A stretch of DNA of 64,000 bases from the NCBI RefSeq assembly GCF_963576675.1, contig NC_088915.1, positions 82,407,501 to 82,471,500 of the forward strand, in the 5' to 3' direction. The DNA is from Euphorbia lathyris. Lineage: Eukaryota; Streptophyta; Magnoliopsida; Malpighiales; Euphorbiaceae. The stretch's first letter is position 1, and each line of letters begins with the position of its first letter. The position numbers and the translations under genes were made by a program. Below, piece by piece: positions 10,436 through 20,602 of this stretch. Below the pieces are notes generated by a model that searched no databases, had not been told where the DNA came from, and was given only the letters and a program-made list of their open reading frames with translations.

Positions 10436-11257
10436 TTAGCTCTTGATATGCTGAAGCTTTTGTACGATTTTTAGATCAAAAAAATTAATAGTAGCACAAA
10501 GCCAAGATGGCAAATTCAGTAATCTACACGTTTCAAATGCGCAACGAGTGAAGAGCCTTAGTTTCTCAAGGTTTGGACATGAAATTTCACTATCAGAAAC
10601 GTTCTCAAGATTTTCTACAACCAATCTTTTTAAAGATTTGGAAGCAATAACAAGCTTTTTATAGTAAATAGAACAGTTGGTTATTTCTAAGGATTTGAGT
10701 ACTGGACTTCCACATAGAATATGTTCTATTGCTTGATCAGTAAATCTACAAATTCTCATAAATAATTTCGTGACTCTTCCCCAATTGACATTTCCCTGGG
10801 TGATAAAACAGTTATAGGTTGTTAATTTAACCAGTGAAGCATTGTTGAAAATCTCTCTCGGCAACACATAAAAACAGCCAAAGATTACATCCAAATATAC
10901 CTCCTCCACATTTTTTTTTGCTGCAAAACAAATTTTCTTCTGGAAAAAAGGATCAAAATAATTACCACAACGAGGATATTCGAGGTGGAATTTGTTGATG
11001 TTGGAGCATTTGTGGAGACTTAAGGTATGGTCGATGAAATTAAGGAGGTTATTATAAGCTGTCTGACCGGTTGATATGGGTTTGAAGATGAGAACAGAAA
11101 CGTCAGTCCATTGATTCCGCCACCGTTTTGATAGAATTCCTGTTTGAACAGCTTCTTTTGTTGATGGCAAAAGGGCGAGAATATGTTGAATGATGAAATC
11201 TGGCAAATCACTGATTCTATCTTCTTCCTTCTCTAATTTCACACTTTGGCTTTCCAT
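10436..11257 (-). CDS. F-box/LRR protein, right copy (open, C-terminally short)
   Basis: An uninterrupted frame of 273 residues runs from ATG at 11257 to TAA at 10436. An N-terminal F-box (about residues 14-60: SDLPDFIIQHILALLP, GILSKRWRNQW) would bind SKP1 in a nuclear or cytosolic SCF E3 ligase. The rest contains LRR-like strands (SLVKLTTYNC, VLKSLEITNC, CPNLEKLRLF) that in the family select substrates. The frame ends within the palindrome centre, and no FBD domain or later LRRs follow, so the protein is truncated relative to the family. It lies tail-to-tail with the broken left copy, about 90 bp apart. It may be a functional short gene, or a fragment kept open by chance; expression would most likely generate double-stranded RNA with the left copy. 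Confidence 0.8.
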   Translation of the reverse strand: MESQSVKLEKEEDRISDLPDFIIQHILALLPSTKEAVQTGILSKRWRNQWTDVSVLIFKPISTGQTAYNNLLNFIDHTLSLHKCSNINKFHLEYPRCGNYFDPFFQKKICFAAKKNVEEVYLDVIFGCFYVLPREIFNNASLVKLTTYNCFITQGNVNWGRVTKLFMRICRFTDQAIEHILCGSPVLKSLEITNCSIYYKKLVIASKSLKRLVVENLENVSDSEISCPNLEKLRLFTRCAFETCRLLNLPSWLCATINFFDLKIVQKLQHIKS

Positions 11258-11676
11258 ATGCACAGTATAACAATGTAACTAAGCTTACAAAGCTGCTGAG
11301 GAAGACTAAGATGGGTGTCTCTTCTAGTCCTTTCAATAATTTGTATCTCTTCGGTTTCTGAGCTAGTGGACCTTTTTGATGTTATTTTGTTTCATAAATT
11401 ATTATATGTGTTTGGTAAGTTACCAAAACTAGTAACAATCAAGGATGCACTGGAATTGCAAATTTATTTTTTTTAATATTTAAAAACCTTTCACAGTGGA
11501 TTAAGCAGTGATATTCCATCGATATAAAAAGCTTTTATATTAAAAACGGGTAGTGGTGTATGATTTGTACTTGTTTTTTTTAGGTACAGGTGTAATTGGA
11601 GGTAACAAACTCCACTGGAAATGTTGTTATAGCTAATGTAAATGTATTGAAAGTGGATTTTAGAATGGAATTATTA

Positions 11677-11962
11677 CCCTCCGTTCCTTTTTATAAGTCA
11701 TTCTAGCAATTGAGTACAAGTCTTTCTAGTTTTCCAAGAACTTTTAATTTAGTTTTCCGGTCCTAGCATTAAATTTTTTTATTTTGATCCATGTGTTTTT
11801 TAATATTCCAATACTTATTCTCCAATAGTGACATGAGAGAGAAATTTTTTTAGTAAAACAATGTAAAATCATTAATTTCACTCCATATTAATTATATTTC
11901 TTAATCTGTGTGAAATAACTTAGAATGACTTATAAAAAGGAATGGATACTTTTATTAGAAAG
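11677..11962. mobile_element. Stowaway-type MITE in right arm
   Basis: Mirror copy of the element at 8869-9154, with CTCCGTTCCTTTTTATAAG at one end and TA on both sides. Its presence in both arms shows the MITE inserted before the inverted duplication. Confidence 0.75.
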
Positions 11963-12359
11963 TACTATCAACACACCAAACAATGAATTACCCTATTTTA
12001 GAAGAAAAAAAAAAGTTAATAGAATTGGTAAAGTAACTCTAATTTATAAATAAATTAAGGATTCAAATTGGTTCACATAAACCTACACTACTACTTATTC
12101 TCATTATCACTACTATTTAATTAACCCTTGAAATTTGGACACAAACAAATTGAAACAAGGGTTTTGTGGTGGTCCATTAACATACAAATCGGTCAAATCA
12201 CAAGATTTATTTTTATATTTTTCTTTATTTTTATTATTATCTCTGATATATTTTAATTACTGAAAAAATTTATTTTTTTCACGGGGATAAAACATTTTAT
12301 TATTATTTATTTACATATTCTGATATTATTAATATATGCATGATTTTTTTTATATCAAT

Positions 12360-13800
12360 GTGCATGATTTTTAAAAACTTTATAAAATAAGAAATTCAAA
12401 AATCTTCAATCGTCTTGGTAAAATGAGCTTCGGAGTTAATCTCTTCTTGACTCAAAGAATCTATTTTTTTTCCGAAGCTCATCATTATTAACTTGCACAA
12501 AGGATATTGTTTTCTCGGCTTTATCGGCTCTATCATTTGCTGTTTTAGCTTTTGTTCTGACCGCATCTAGTTTCAAGACAACTTCGGTCATTGAGTCTTT
12601 TAGAGCAGCAAGCTCTTTATTCGACGCTTCAAGTTCGTCTTCAAGCTTGTTCCTCGCTTTCAGATATTTATCAGCATCATTGGTGGCAGCATCATACCTC
12701 GCTTATAGAGCTTTCAGAGTTAGCAGATGTCTCCTGATGAGATCAATTTTCATGGCTATGTGTCCTTCAAGTTCATCAATACGAGCTGCTTTCTGAAGTG
12801 CCATTTTCTCTACTTTCTCTGAGGCCGAAGCTTTTTCCTTTGTTCGGTTAAGCTCTTCTCGGCTATAAAAAGCTCGCTTTGCACATTGTCCAGTTCTTTG
12901 AGAGCTGCATCAGTGGAAAGTTGTTGATCGTTCATCTTCGACTTTAGCTCGTGATATTTTTCAGCCAGATTACGAAATTGCTCAATAAGCAAAGTAGTAG
13001 ATAATAGATCTTAAAAAGCAACAAAGAAGTAAATAATCAAACAAAAGTAAAAATGCTAGAAAGAGAGAAAGAGAAATTAAGCTAACAACAACTTTTGTTT
13101 CTAAAGCTTCGCGGGAAGCTTCAAAAACGTTCAAATGCTCGAAGAACTCTACATCATCGGGTATCACCGAAAGACGTGCGACGTCTTCGGTGATCCCAGG
13201 GATTCGAAGGGTAAGATGATTCCCGAAGAATACAGACCAAAGCTAACGATTGAAAGGACAAATTAATCAAGTCAAATTTTATACAAAGCAAAAGTATTTA
13301 AGAAAAATAAAGAGAAAGAAGGCTCACTTTGAAGCGATCGTACTGTGAATACTTAGCCAGTGCTTCAGGGGTAACTGTCTTGGTAATTTAATGAACAGTC
13401 TCCAAGTTAATCCCTTGAGGAATAGCAAGTTTTCCTTCGGCTTTCATTTGAGCTCTCATTTCTTTATACTCCTTTCTCTTTTTAGGAATTGGCTCGCTCA
13501 AGTCAATAACTCCAATCTCCCTATCCCGTTTCTTAGAGAAATATGTATCTTCAGCTAAGGGGATGTGAACTCGACGAAGATGGGAAGTCCGGGATAGCGT
13601 TTTGGTAGTCTCCTCCCGTAAAATTTCTTTCTCGGTATCAGAAAATATCTGAGTGAGTGCTATCATCTTCTTCCGGTTCGATAAGGAGTTTTCTCAATCT
13701 TCTTCGAGGAGCATTAACGATGTTGGCTGAGGTGCCTTCGCCATTGTTTTCCTTCTTGGATCGTTTCTTTAAAGGAATTTCGGATGAGAGTTAACTAACT
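12360..13800 (-). pseudogene. Retroelement-associated coiled-coil ORF, intron-containing relic
   Basis: Minus-strand fragments read IPKKRKEYKEMRAQMKAEG (13388-13666), then VIPDDVEFFEHLNVFEASRE (near 13100-13167), then a long charged coiled coil (LAEKYHELKSKMNDQQL at 12810-12992, continuing frameshifted to about 12430 with NDADKYLKARNKLEDELEA). Between them are apparent introns: one with GTGAGC donor and TTAG acceptor at about 13243-13326, and a second with a degraded donor near 13090. The layout recalls the 'putative gypsy type transposon' coiled-coil proteins of plants, but I cannot confirm the family. The primer site and LTR at 13977-14817 place it inside an LTR element. Stops and frameshifts make it non-functional. 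Confidence 0.55.
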
Positions 13801-13976
13801 CAAATGCATAATTACGCTTACAAAAATCATAACTCTAGAACTTCAATTTTGTGTTAAGACAAATATCGCATATAATTCTAAAAAAAAAAATCCAAATTAT
13901 TGATACACTGTCACCGACAATTCATACTTCTCAATAACTATATATCTTAGGTTAGGTCCGAAGAATTTAACCTAAA

Positions 13977-13988
13977 GCTCTGATACCA
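13977..13988 (-). promoter_or_regulatory. Primer binding site, tRNA-iMet type
   Basis: The minus strand reads TGGTATCAGAGC, complementary to the 3' end of initiator tRNA-Met, three bases from an LTR end (TGTCAAACC on the plus strand). Confidence 0.85.
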
Positions 13989-13991
13989 AAA

Positions 13992-14817
13992 TGTCAAACC
14001 CGGCCCTAAACGGCATCCGACCCTAAACGGCATCAGGTATGACAGGAAAAGTTACAAATACCTATTGTACTACCATGATCGAAGGCAAACCGAACTATAA
14101 CTAATTTTCTTTATTTTATTTTATTTTTCTCTCTAGTCGTTATTCTATTCTCAAACTCCAATTCCCTCTATAATGTTATAAAAATCTATATTTCTATCAC
14201 AAATTTTTAACACACCGCTCAAATGCAACAATTTTAACATTTGCATCTTTACTGGTCTAATCTAATAATCAAATAATCCGAAATAAGCATTTTCCTTAAA
14301 TTCTCTAAGATAAGGTATCTATTTGGCTTGGACTTGATAATTCTATCAAGCTTCCTACGTATCCCGAATGATCTTTTAATGTTTAAATCGGGAATCAAAG
14401 CCGCGTAGTTCTACCGGACATACCCGATTATATTCAAAATCATCTCAAATCCTAAAATGACCCCTTTCTTTTTACCTTTCTAAGCAAATCAAACTCAAAG
14501 TCTAAAAATGAGTTTTATCATACAGAATAACTCAGATCTACAACGATTTTTGTTAAATGAAACCAATTGAAACGTCTAACACAAGTCTTTACCAAACAAA
14601 CCGATTTTACCACATGAATTAACTCAGAGTCCTAATTGTCCCTTTTTATTTCGGTCACTATTCATAGTTCATCTGTACCATTCACTACTAGAATTCATTT
14701 GATTGAAGTAGCTCCACTATCATTAGATTAATCAAACCAGTATTTTATCAATGATAACTGCACTTAACTTAGCATGCATTTCCATACTTTGAATATATTA
14801 ATTGTTGAGGTGGAAGT
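13992..14817 (-). mobile_element. Gypsy-type LTR, truncated by copia LTR
   Basis: It begins next to the primer site as TGTCAAACCCGGCCC on the plus strand. Its end resembles the 3' end of the solo LTR at 2707-4416 (GCCGTTTAGGG, GACA). The outer boundary is not visible because a copia LTR starts at 14818. It contains a local tandem of CCCTAAACGGCATC. Confidence 0.65.
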
Positions 14818-15878
14818 TGTTGAAACACCTTTCCACAAGATTTTGATTTGACAAAATTAATTAAGTCAAAGTAAATATTCTACAACACACTAAGTTTAAA
14901 TGCTTTGATTTAGTGTTACTAATGTGTTTGTTCAATGTTGAGTTTATAATTTATCATAAGACATAAAGATCATAAGGCTCAAGCCCTATATGGAAATCAA
15001 GGCCCAAGTCAAACGAGCCAAAGACCACTCAGCTCGCGTATCTCCAAAACGTCGTCGTTGAAGTGATGAAATGCATGCTGAGTAAAGAAGGATCGAGAAG
15101 ATCCACGTAGACAACTTCGGTATGAAGCTGCTGAGCTGTCTCGACAAAACGTGCAGGACAGCTACTGACCATAAGACAGCTTCCAGACAAAGTATTTCCT
15201 CATTAGGTAAAGGTCAGAAGACACAACAAGCTGTCTGGTTGACATTACCCAAAATGGTGGAACATACTGACTCACTGACCGAAGAACAGAAGACGCTGGA
15301 ATCTGATTGGCTAACGAGAACTGCTGGCAGACTCAGTGAAAGTGACCTGTAGCCGTTTGTCTCCAACGGTTATTTCGAAATTCGAAATAACCAGAAGCTC
15401 TCATAGCTCTCTATAAATAGAGCATTCAGAATCCACATTCTTCAGAGAACTTTGAGCAAGAGCCGCTACGCTGACCAAACGTATACAAAAGTTCTCCATC
15501 AAGAAGCAAAGCAAAATTCTTACACTACATTTTCATATCTGTGTAAAAGTCTAGAGTGGTTGTTTTTCAATCATCTAAGGTGTTCTAGCAATTGTTGTTT
15601 AGGACAAAATCTTTATCATTTCTAGAAGTAGAAAGGAGAGGCTGGGTACTCGGTTTTAAGTACTCAGCGGAGAGATTAGGATTGAGTAGAAGTATAGAGG
15701 AAGGTACTCTTGTCATACTCAATTGCTGATATTGTAAAAGGTTTGAGGCTCTACCTTTAAAGAGCTCAGTAGAGGATTTGAAATCTCGGAGGTGTTCCGG
15801 GGACAGGACGTAGGCTTAGAAGAAGCCGAACCTGGATAAATCTGCTGAGTGAAGTATTTCTAAACCTTAACTCCTTAT
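14818..15878 (+). mobile_element. SIRE-like copia 5' LTR, 3'-truncated
   Basis: It starts TGTTGAAACACCTTTCCACA like the complete LTRs at 39295 and 49432 and follows them to CCTTAACTCCTTA. The last ~270 bp of LTR, the primer site and the gag start are missing, and the sequence jumps directly into mid-gag. A TATAAATAGAG box lies near 15411-15422, matching the position of TATAAATAGGG in the full LTRs. Confidence 0.9.
15411..15422 (+). promoter_or_regulatory. LTR TATA box
   Basis: CTATAAATAGAG is conserved in all three copies of this copia LTR (CTATAAATAGGG at 39898 and 50035). Confidence 0.7.
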
Positions 15879-15880
15879 TC

Positions 15881-16342
15881 AAGAGACTTGGGAAAATCTT
15901 CACTGAGGAAGAACAAGTCAAAAAGATACTCAGGAGTCTTCCAAAAGACTGGCAAGCAAAGAAGACAGCAGTTGAGGAATCTCAGGATTTAACCACCTAC
16001 AAATATGACGAACTCATCGGTTCATTACTGACCCATGAGATATCAATGAAGAACTTTGAGGTGAAGGAAAAATCTGATGACAAGAAGTCACTTGTCATGA
16101 AGGCTGACTCCACTGACGGGAGTTCAACTGATGATGATGAGATGGCTATGTTCACAAGAAAGATGAAGAGGCTGTTCAGGAAGAACGACAAATATTCCAA
16201 AAAGCCTTACAAAAAGTTTGATAAGTATAAGGCTGACTCAAGCGACAGCAAATACAGAAAGGACAGCTCAAAGCCCATTACGTGCTTTGAGTGCCACCAA
16301 GATGGCCATATTAAGTCAAACTGCCCCACGCTGAGGAAAGAA
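15881..16342 (+). pseudogene. Copia gag, internal fragment with zinc knuckle
   Basis: The open frame begins KRLGKIFTEEEQVKKILRSL and continues through KADSTDGSSTDDDEMAMF to a CCHC zinc knuckle, CFECHQDGHIKSNCP. It corresponds to residues about 173-326 of the full-length copy's Gag (40657). The N-terminal Gag domain is deleted. At 16337-16342 the frame jumps to RT sequence through a shared GGAAA-AA word, so protease, integrase and most of RT are lost. It cannot make a functional Gag. Confidence 0.9.
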
Positions 16343-17150
16343 TGGCATATTCATAAGTCAAGCTAAATATGCCAAGGAGATATTGAAGAAATATGAACTA
16401 GAACATTGTAAGCCAATATCCACTCCTATGGGCACTGACACTGTCCTTTGTGCTGATAAGAATGGTAAGTCAGTAGACAGCAAGTTATACCGAGGTATGA
16501 TTGGCTCTTTACTTTACTTAACAGCAAGTAGACCGGACATTCAGTTCTCAGTATGTTATTGTGCTAGATATCAAGCTAACCCTAAGGAATCCCATTACAT
16601 AGCCGTAAAAAGGATCCTTAGATATTTGCAAAGCTCAGTAAATGCAGGTCTGTGGTATCCAAACACTTATGACTTTACACTCATCGGATACACTGACGCT
16701 GACTATGGACGAGACAAGCTGGAAAGAAAAAGCACCTCTGGAGGATGCCAATTCCTAGGAAGCTGTCTTGTATCTTGGTTCAGCAAGAAGCAGGCGTCAG
16801 TAGCCCTGTCCACAACTGAAGCTGAGTACATTGCTGCTGGAAGCTGTGTTGCTCAGGTCCTTTGGATTAAGCAACAGCTTGAAGATTATGGTGTTCAAAC
16901 AAAGACAATTGAAGTCAAATGCGACAACAAAAGTGCAATTGACCTCTCAAAGAACCCAATTCAACACAGCAGGATAAAACATGTCAGCATACGACATCAC
17001 TTCATCAGAGATCATGTACTCAAGAAAGAAATCAAGCTGATGTATGTACCAACAGACGAGCAGCTTGCGGATATCTTCACGAAGCCACTGGCCCGTGAGC
17101 AGTTCAGCATACTAAGAGAAGCAATTGGTATGTTTAATCCTCTTCAGTAA
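16343..17150 (+). pseudogene. Copia RT C-terminus and RNase H
   Basis: The main frame (16383-17150) reads KPISTPMGTDTVLC, YRGMIGSLLYLTASRPDI, then RNase H with GYTDADYG, STTEAEYIAAG, CDNKSAI and LADIFTKPL, where the acidic catalytic residues are visible, and ends MFNPLQ. The active-site loop of RT is missing because of the upstream deletion. The frame is close to 44758-45550 of the full-length copy. RNase H removes RNA from RNA:DNA hybrids during reverse transcription. It is intact as a domain but orphaned. Confidence 0.9.
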
Positions 17151-17625
17151 ATTCCTGTGCTAAATGAATATGAATGCTGAGTGAATTACTATGTTGAATG
17201 ATTGATTGTTTGTTGAGTAACTCATCGAAACTGACTGAACATCAAATACTGAGTAAACTTACACAGTGAGTAAATTCGTTTAAACTTAAACTTAAAAATC
17301 ATCCCTTTATGCAATGCTGACCACTCAGAATATCAAACGCTTAGTATTCTACACGCTGAGTGTTAGATCCGTTAGAATGAATGCAATAGCACGCGTATAG
17401 CCCTAGGATGACGTATTCGCCGTATGTGTCATAAATGCCAGGATCTTTGTCGGTACATAATCCCGAGGCAAAACTGACACATGGATTTGATTAAATCCAC
17501 ACCGCTCATTTCTTCTATAAATAATGGGTAATTCCCCATTTTTTATTCTTTACGCTTAATCAAATTCTAAGGCAAAGAAACTCTTTCTCTCTCAAAATCC
17601 TTCTAAACCTTCCCCATCCTTGAAA

Positions 17626-18528
17626 ATGACTAAGATTTCCTACAACGTCTCCGGTGCCGGCCACCAAAAGACTAGCTCCGATGAACCTACTGGAAATCCT
17701 CCTACACCGAGCAAAGGACAAGCTGGCCAAACCTCTGGTCAGGGAAAACCCGTAAAGGTCAGGACCTACTCCAAGGTTTTTGACAATGTCCGCGAATGGA
17801 AAGTTGAGCCCTCAAGATGGGTCTCTGAAAATTTCGTGCAAAATGAACAACCGTTCTGCGAGTGGATTTCACAGAATGGATGGACTGGGCTGTTTTCGGT
17901 TAGGGATGAAACCTATCCTGACCTGGTGAGGGAGTTTTACCACAACCTCAAAGTTGCAAATGACAACACTGACTACCTGTGCACTGAGGTGAAAAACAAA
18001 ACCATCTTCATCAACCCTCTCTACATAGGAAATCTTCTCAAGCTAAAAACTGAAGGAGCAAGCTGAGAAGATCGGGAGATCAGGATAAAACTGACTATAA
18101 ACACAACTTTTGCAAATCTGAGGGTCACTCAAGAGAAGTCTCAGCTTCATCAATGGGTCAGCACCAGAAGATGGCTCATTACTTGCTGACCTATTTCATC
18201 TACCCGAAGATCAACTGCACTACATCAGCAACCAATTTCGAGCAATGCTTTATCTGGCATATGCTGACATACACCCCCATCAACATGCCAGTCTTTCTTG
18301 TTGCTGGTTTCCTTCGAAGCACTGGCACGATGCGGCTTGGATCACTCATCACTAGAATCCTCATTGACCATAAGGTTGATCTCGAAGGTGAGGAGAAGAC
18401 TCGAGGAACTGAGATCACAGCTTCCTCGCTGAGAGCCTTAAAGTTTGGACAGCCCTTGAAGAAAGGTAAAGCTGCTGCTGCTGGCCAAGCTGAGGAAACT
18501 GCTGAGCCAAAGAAAGGGCGAAGGACTA
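17626..18528 (+). pseudogene. Copia third ORF, N-terminal part
   Basis: ATG at 17626 matches the start of the full-length copy's ORF3 (46036). It reads MTKISYNVSGAGHQKTSSDE, then a conserved block with FCEWISQNGWTGLFSVRDE, YPDLVREFYHNL and FINPLYIGNLLKLK. A one-base loss near 18055 shifts the frame; GQHQKMAHYLLTYFIYPK through GSLITRILIDHK follows in another frame. The block looks like the 'putative plant transposon protein' (Transposase_32-like) domain, whose biochemical role is unknown. At about 18529 the sequence becomes the inverted C-terminal part of the same ORF. Confidence 0.8.
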
Positions 18529-18811
18529 ATGTGGTTGAAAGTTTGTTGTGCGAGAGTCATCATCTCGTTCTGCTTCATTGCGTCAGTATCCATCTCTTGC
18601 TTATTCAGATTAAGCAACCTTATAGCCTCACCAATTTGCTCTACTGAGCACTGACTATACGACACCATTTGCTCGTTGGTCTTAAGTTGCTCAGTATGAA
18701 GCTGAGCAAAGAGCATTTTGATTTCAGATGAAGTGGCATAGTCAGTGTTCACAGCTGACAATTTCTGGACTTGTTGATGGAGAGAGTTCAGGTGTTGCAC
18801 GGTTGTCAGCT
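18319..18811 (+). repeat. Left arm of ~493-bp inverted repeat in copia ORF3
   Basis: It is nearly identical (one mismatch noticed) to the reverse complement of 20079-20571; mirror coordinates sum to 38890. The arm is itself a fusion: ORF3 plus-strand sequence to about 18528, then inverted ORF3 C-terminal sequence. Confidence 0.92.
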
Positions 18812-20078
18812 GGATCTCAGCCAACTTGGCAATTGAATCCTGCTTAGCTTGCTGTGCTTGGAAGGATATGACGACATTCAGCAGATCCTTGAGTCCCTTA
18901 ACTTCAGTGAGAAGCTGAGTGACTTGGGAGAGCTGGGTGGTCTCAAGAATTGAAGATCCAGCAGCAGGAGAAGTGGAATGTTGAAGGTCTCTGATTAATG
19001 CTTGCACTGAGTCAATGATCTTTTTGCCGGACTCAGTGGCATTCAGATGGCTTTGTGAACCTTCAGGGACATCAGTATGACCGGAAAGAGGAGGAGTGAA
19101 AGGAGTAACCTGGTCAGTGACTGGAATAGTATGCTTAATCTGCACTTGAGTTGTAGGAATAGTTGATTGATCTGCAGAGAGTTGAGTTGGAGAAGTTGTA
19201 ATGCGAATACTGTCTGTGCTGACGGCAGAGATGTGTGGAGTCAGCACTATGCTTGAGGAAATAGCATGAACAGTAGATGGCTCAACCTGACTGGTTGATG
19301 TTGCAGAAGCATTGGGGTCGGCATGTTCCTGTTGAGAAGAAACAGAGGCTTGTTTTTCTAATGGCGCCGATGTAGTGGAAGTGGATTGGCGTTTGAAAAA
19401 CTTAAGTTTGACGGTAGAAGGGTCCTTAGTTGTCTTTGAGACGACAAAGTCAGGAAGAGTTGGTAGGTGCACAGGAGGTTCACTGACTAGCTTCTCACTG
19501 GCCTTGACCAACTTTCGCCTTCTACGAGGTGGAGTGACAGTATGATCAGGTTTTCCTGAGTGAGAAGGGGAAGATTCTTGTTGCTCAGTATGAGGCTGGT
19601 CAGCTTGCTCTTCAGCTGGATCAACAGTGTGTTGGTCGAGTACTTGCTCAACTCCAGCGGCCAACTCAGTATCGGCATGCTCAACCTCAATCTCACTGGT
19701 CGTTTCCTCAGAGTCCTCAGCGTCATCCTGACCGCTAGCTTCTTCTTCTTCTTCTTCGGTACTGTCACCGTCAAGTTCTTCCTCAACTTGAGAGATGAAG
19801 TGATCATCTAGTTGTACCTCATGTTCATCATGCTCAGCTTCTGTACTTTGACACTGGGTGAAGTGAGAGTCACCCGGTACAACGAAGTCTGTAGGTATGG
19901 CGTTCAGTGGAGTCAGTGTTGAAGACTTCTGCTTCTTCTGAGGTTGCTCCATAGCTTCCTCAGTTCCAGGCTCACCTTGCCTGCTTCTTTTCTTAGCTGA
20001 CTTACCAGCTGACTTCTGCCTCTTTGCTGGAGACTCAACGTTTTTGGAAGGAGTCTCAGCAGTGTTCCTCTTGCGGGA
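18529..20078 (-). pseudogene. Copia third ORF, central and C-terminal part, inverted
   Basis: On the minus strand this is a long open frame (within 18438-20162) homologous to 46920-48480 of the full-length copy: a Lys/Arg-rich stretch (KRQKSAGKSAKKRSRQ), an acidic Glu/Asp-rich stretch (STEEEEEEASGQDDAE), a Pro/Ser/Thr-rich linker, then an amphipathic region with LTTVQHLNSLHQQVQKLSA and EQIGEAIRLLNLNKQEMDTD. It is inverted relative to the rest of the element. Conservation of the frame between two diverged copies indicates past selection for a protein. The function is unknown; charge pattern and coiled-coil-like C-terminus suggest a nucleic-acid-binding or structural role, which is inference. 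Confidence 0.85.
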
Positions 20079-20571
20079 AGCTGACAACCGTGCAACACCT
20101 GAACTCTCTCCATCAACAAGTCCAGAAATTGTCAGCTGTGAACACTGACTATGCCACTTCATCTGAAATCAAAATGCTCTTTGCTCAGCTTCATACTGAG
20201 CAACTTAAGACCAACGAGCAAATGGTGTCGTACAGTCAGTGCTCAGTAGAGCAAATTGGTGAGGCTATAAGGTTGCTTAATCTGAATAAGCAAGAGATGG
20301 ATACTGACGCAATGAAGCAGAACGAGATGATGACTCTCGCACAACAAACTTTCAACCACATTAGTCCTTCGCCCTTTCTTTGGCTCAGCAGTTTCCTCAG
20401 CTTGGCCAGCAGCAGCAGCTTTACCTTTCTTTAAGGGCTGTCCAAACTTTAAGGCTCTCAGCGAGGAAGCTGTGATCTCAGTTCCTCGAGTCTTCTCCTC
20501 ACCTTCGAGATCAACCTTATGGTCAATGAGGATTCTAGTGATGAGTGATCCAAGCCGCATCGTGCCAGTGC
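20079..20571 (-). repeat. Right arm of ~493-bp inverted repeat
   Basis: Mirror of 18319-18811. It contains ORF3 C-terminal sequence in plus orientation to about 20360, then ORF3 N-terminal sequence inverted. It ends in AGTGC, shared with the first bases of the L1-derived sequence that follows. Confidence 0.92.
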
Positions 20572-20601
20572 AAGGGCATTATCTCACAGTCCGAACCTGG
20601 G
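20567..20601 (+). repeat. 35-bp L1-derived direct repeat at L1 5' junction
   Basis: Identical to 20674-20708 inside L1 ORF1 (AGTGCAAGGGCATTATCTCA...). It is placed before the L1 start and out of frame with ORF1. Confidence 0.9.
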
Positions 20602-20602
20602 G

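Larger units (their letters stand above)
10424..12359 (-). repeat. Right arm of the ~3.9-kb inverted duplication
   Basis: Reverse complement of 8482-10398, with gene, upstream region and Stowaway MITE in mirror order. Just outside the arm a second TGCATGATTTTT occurs beside the copy at the arm end, a possible microhomology scar. Confidence 0.95.
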
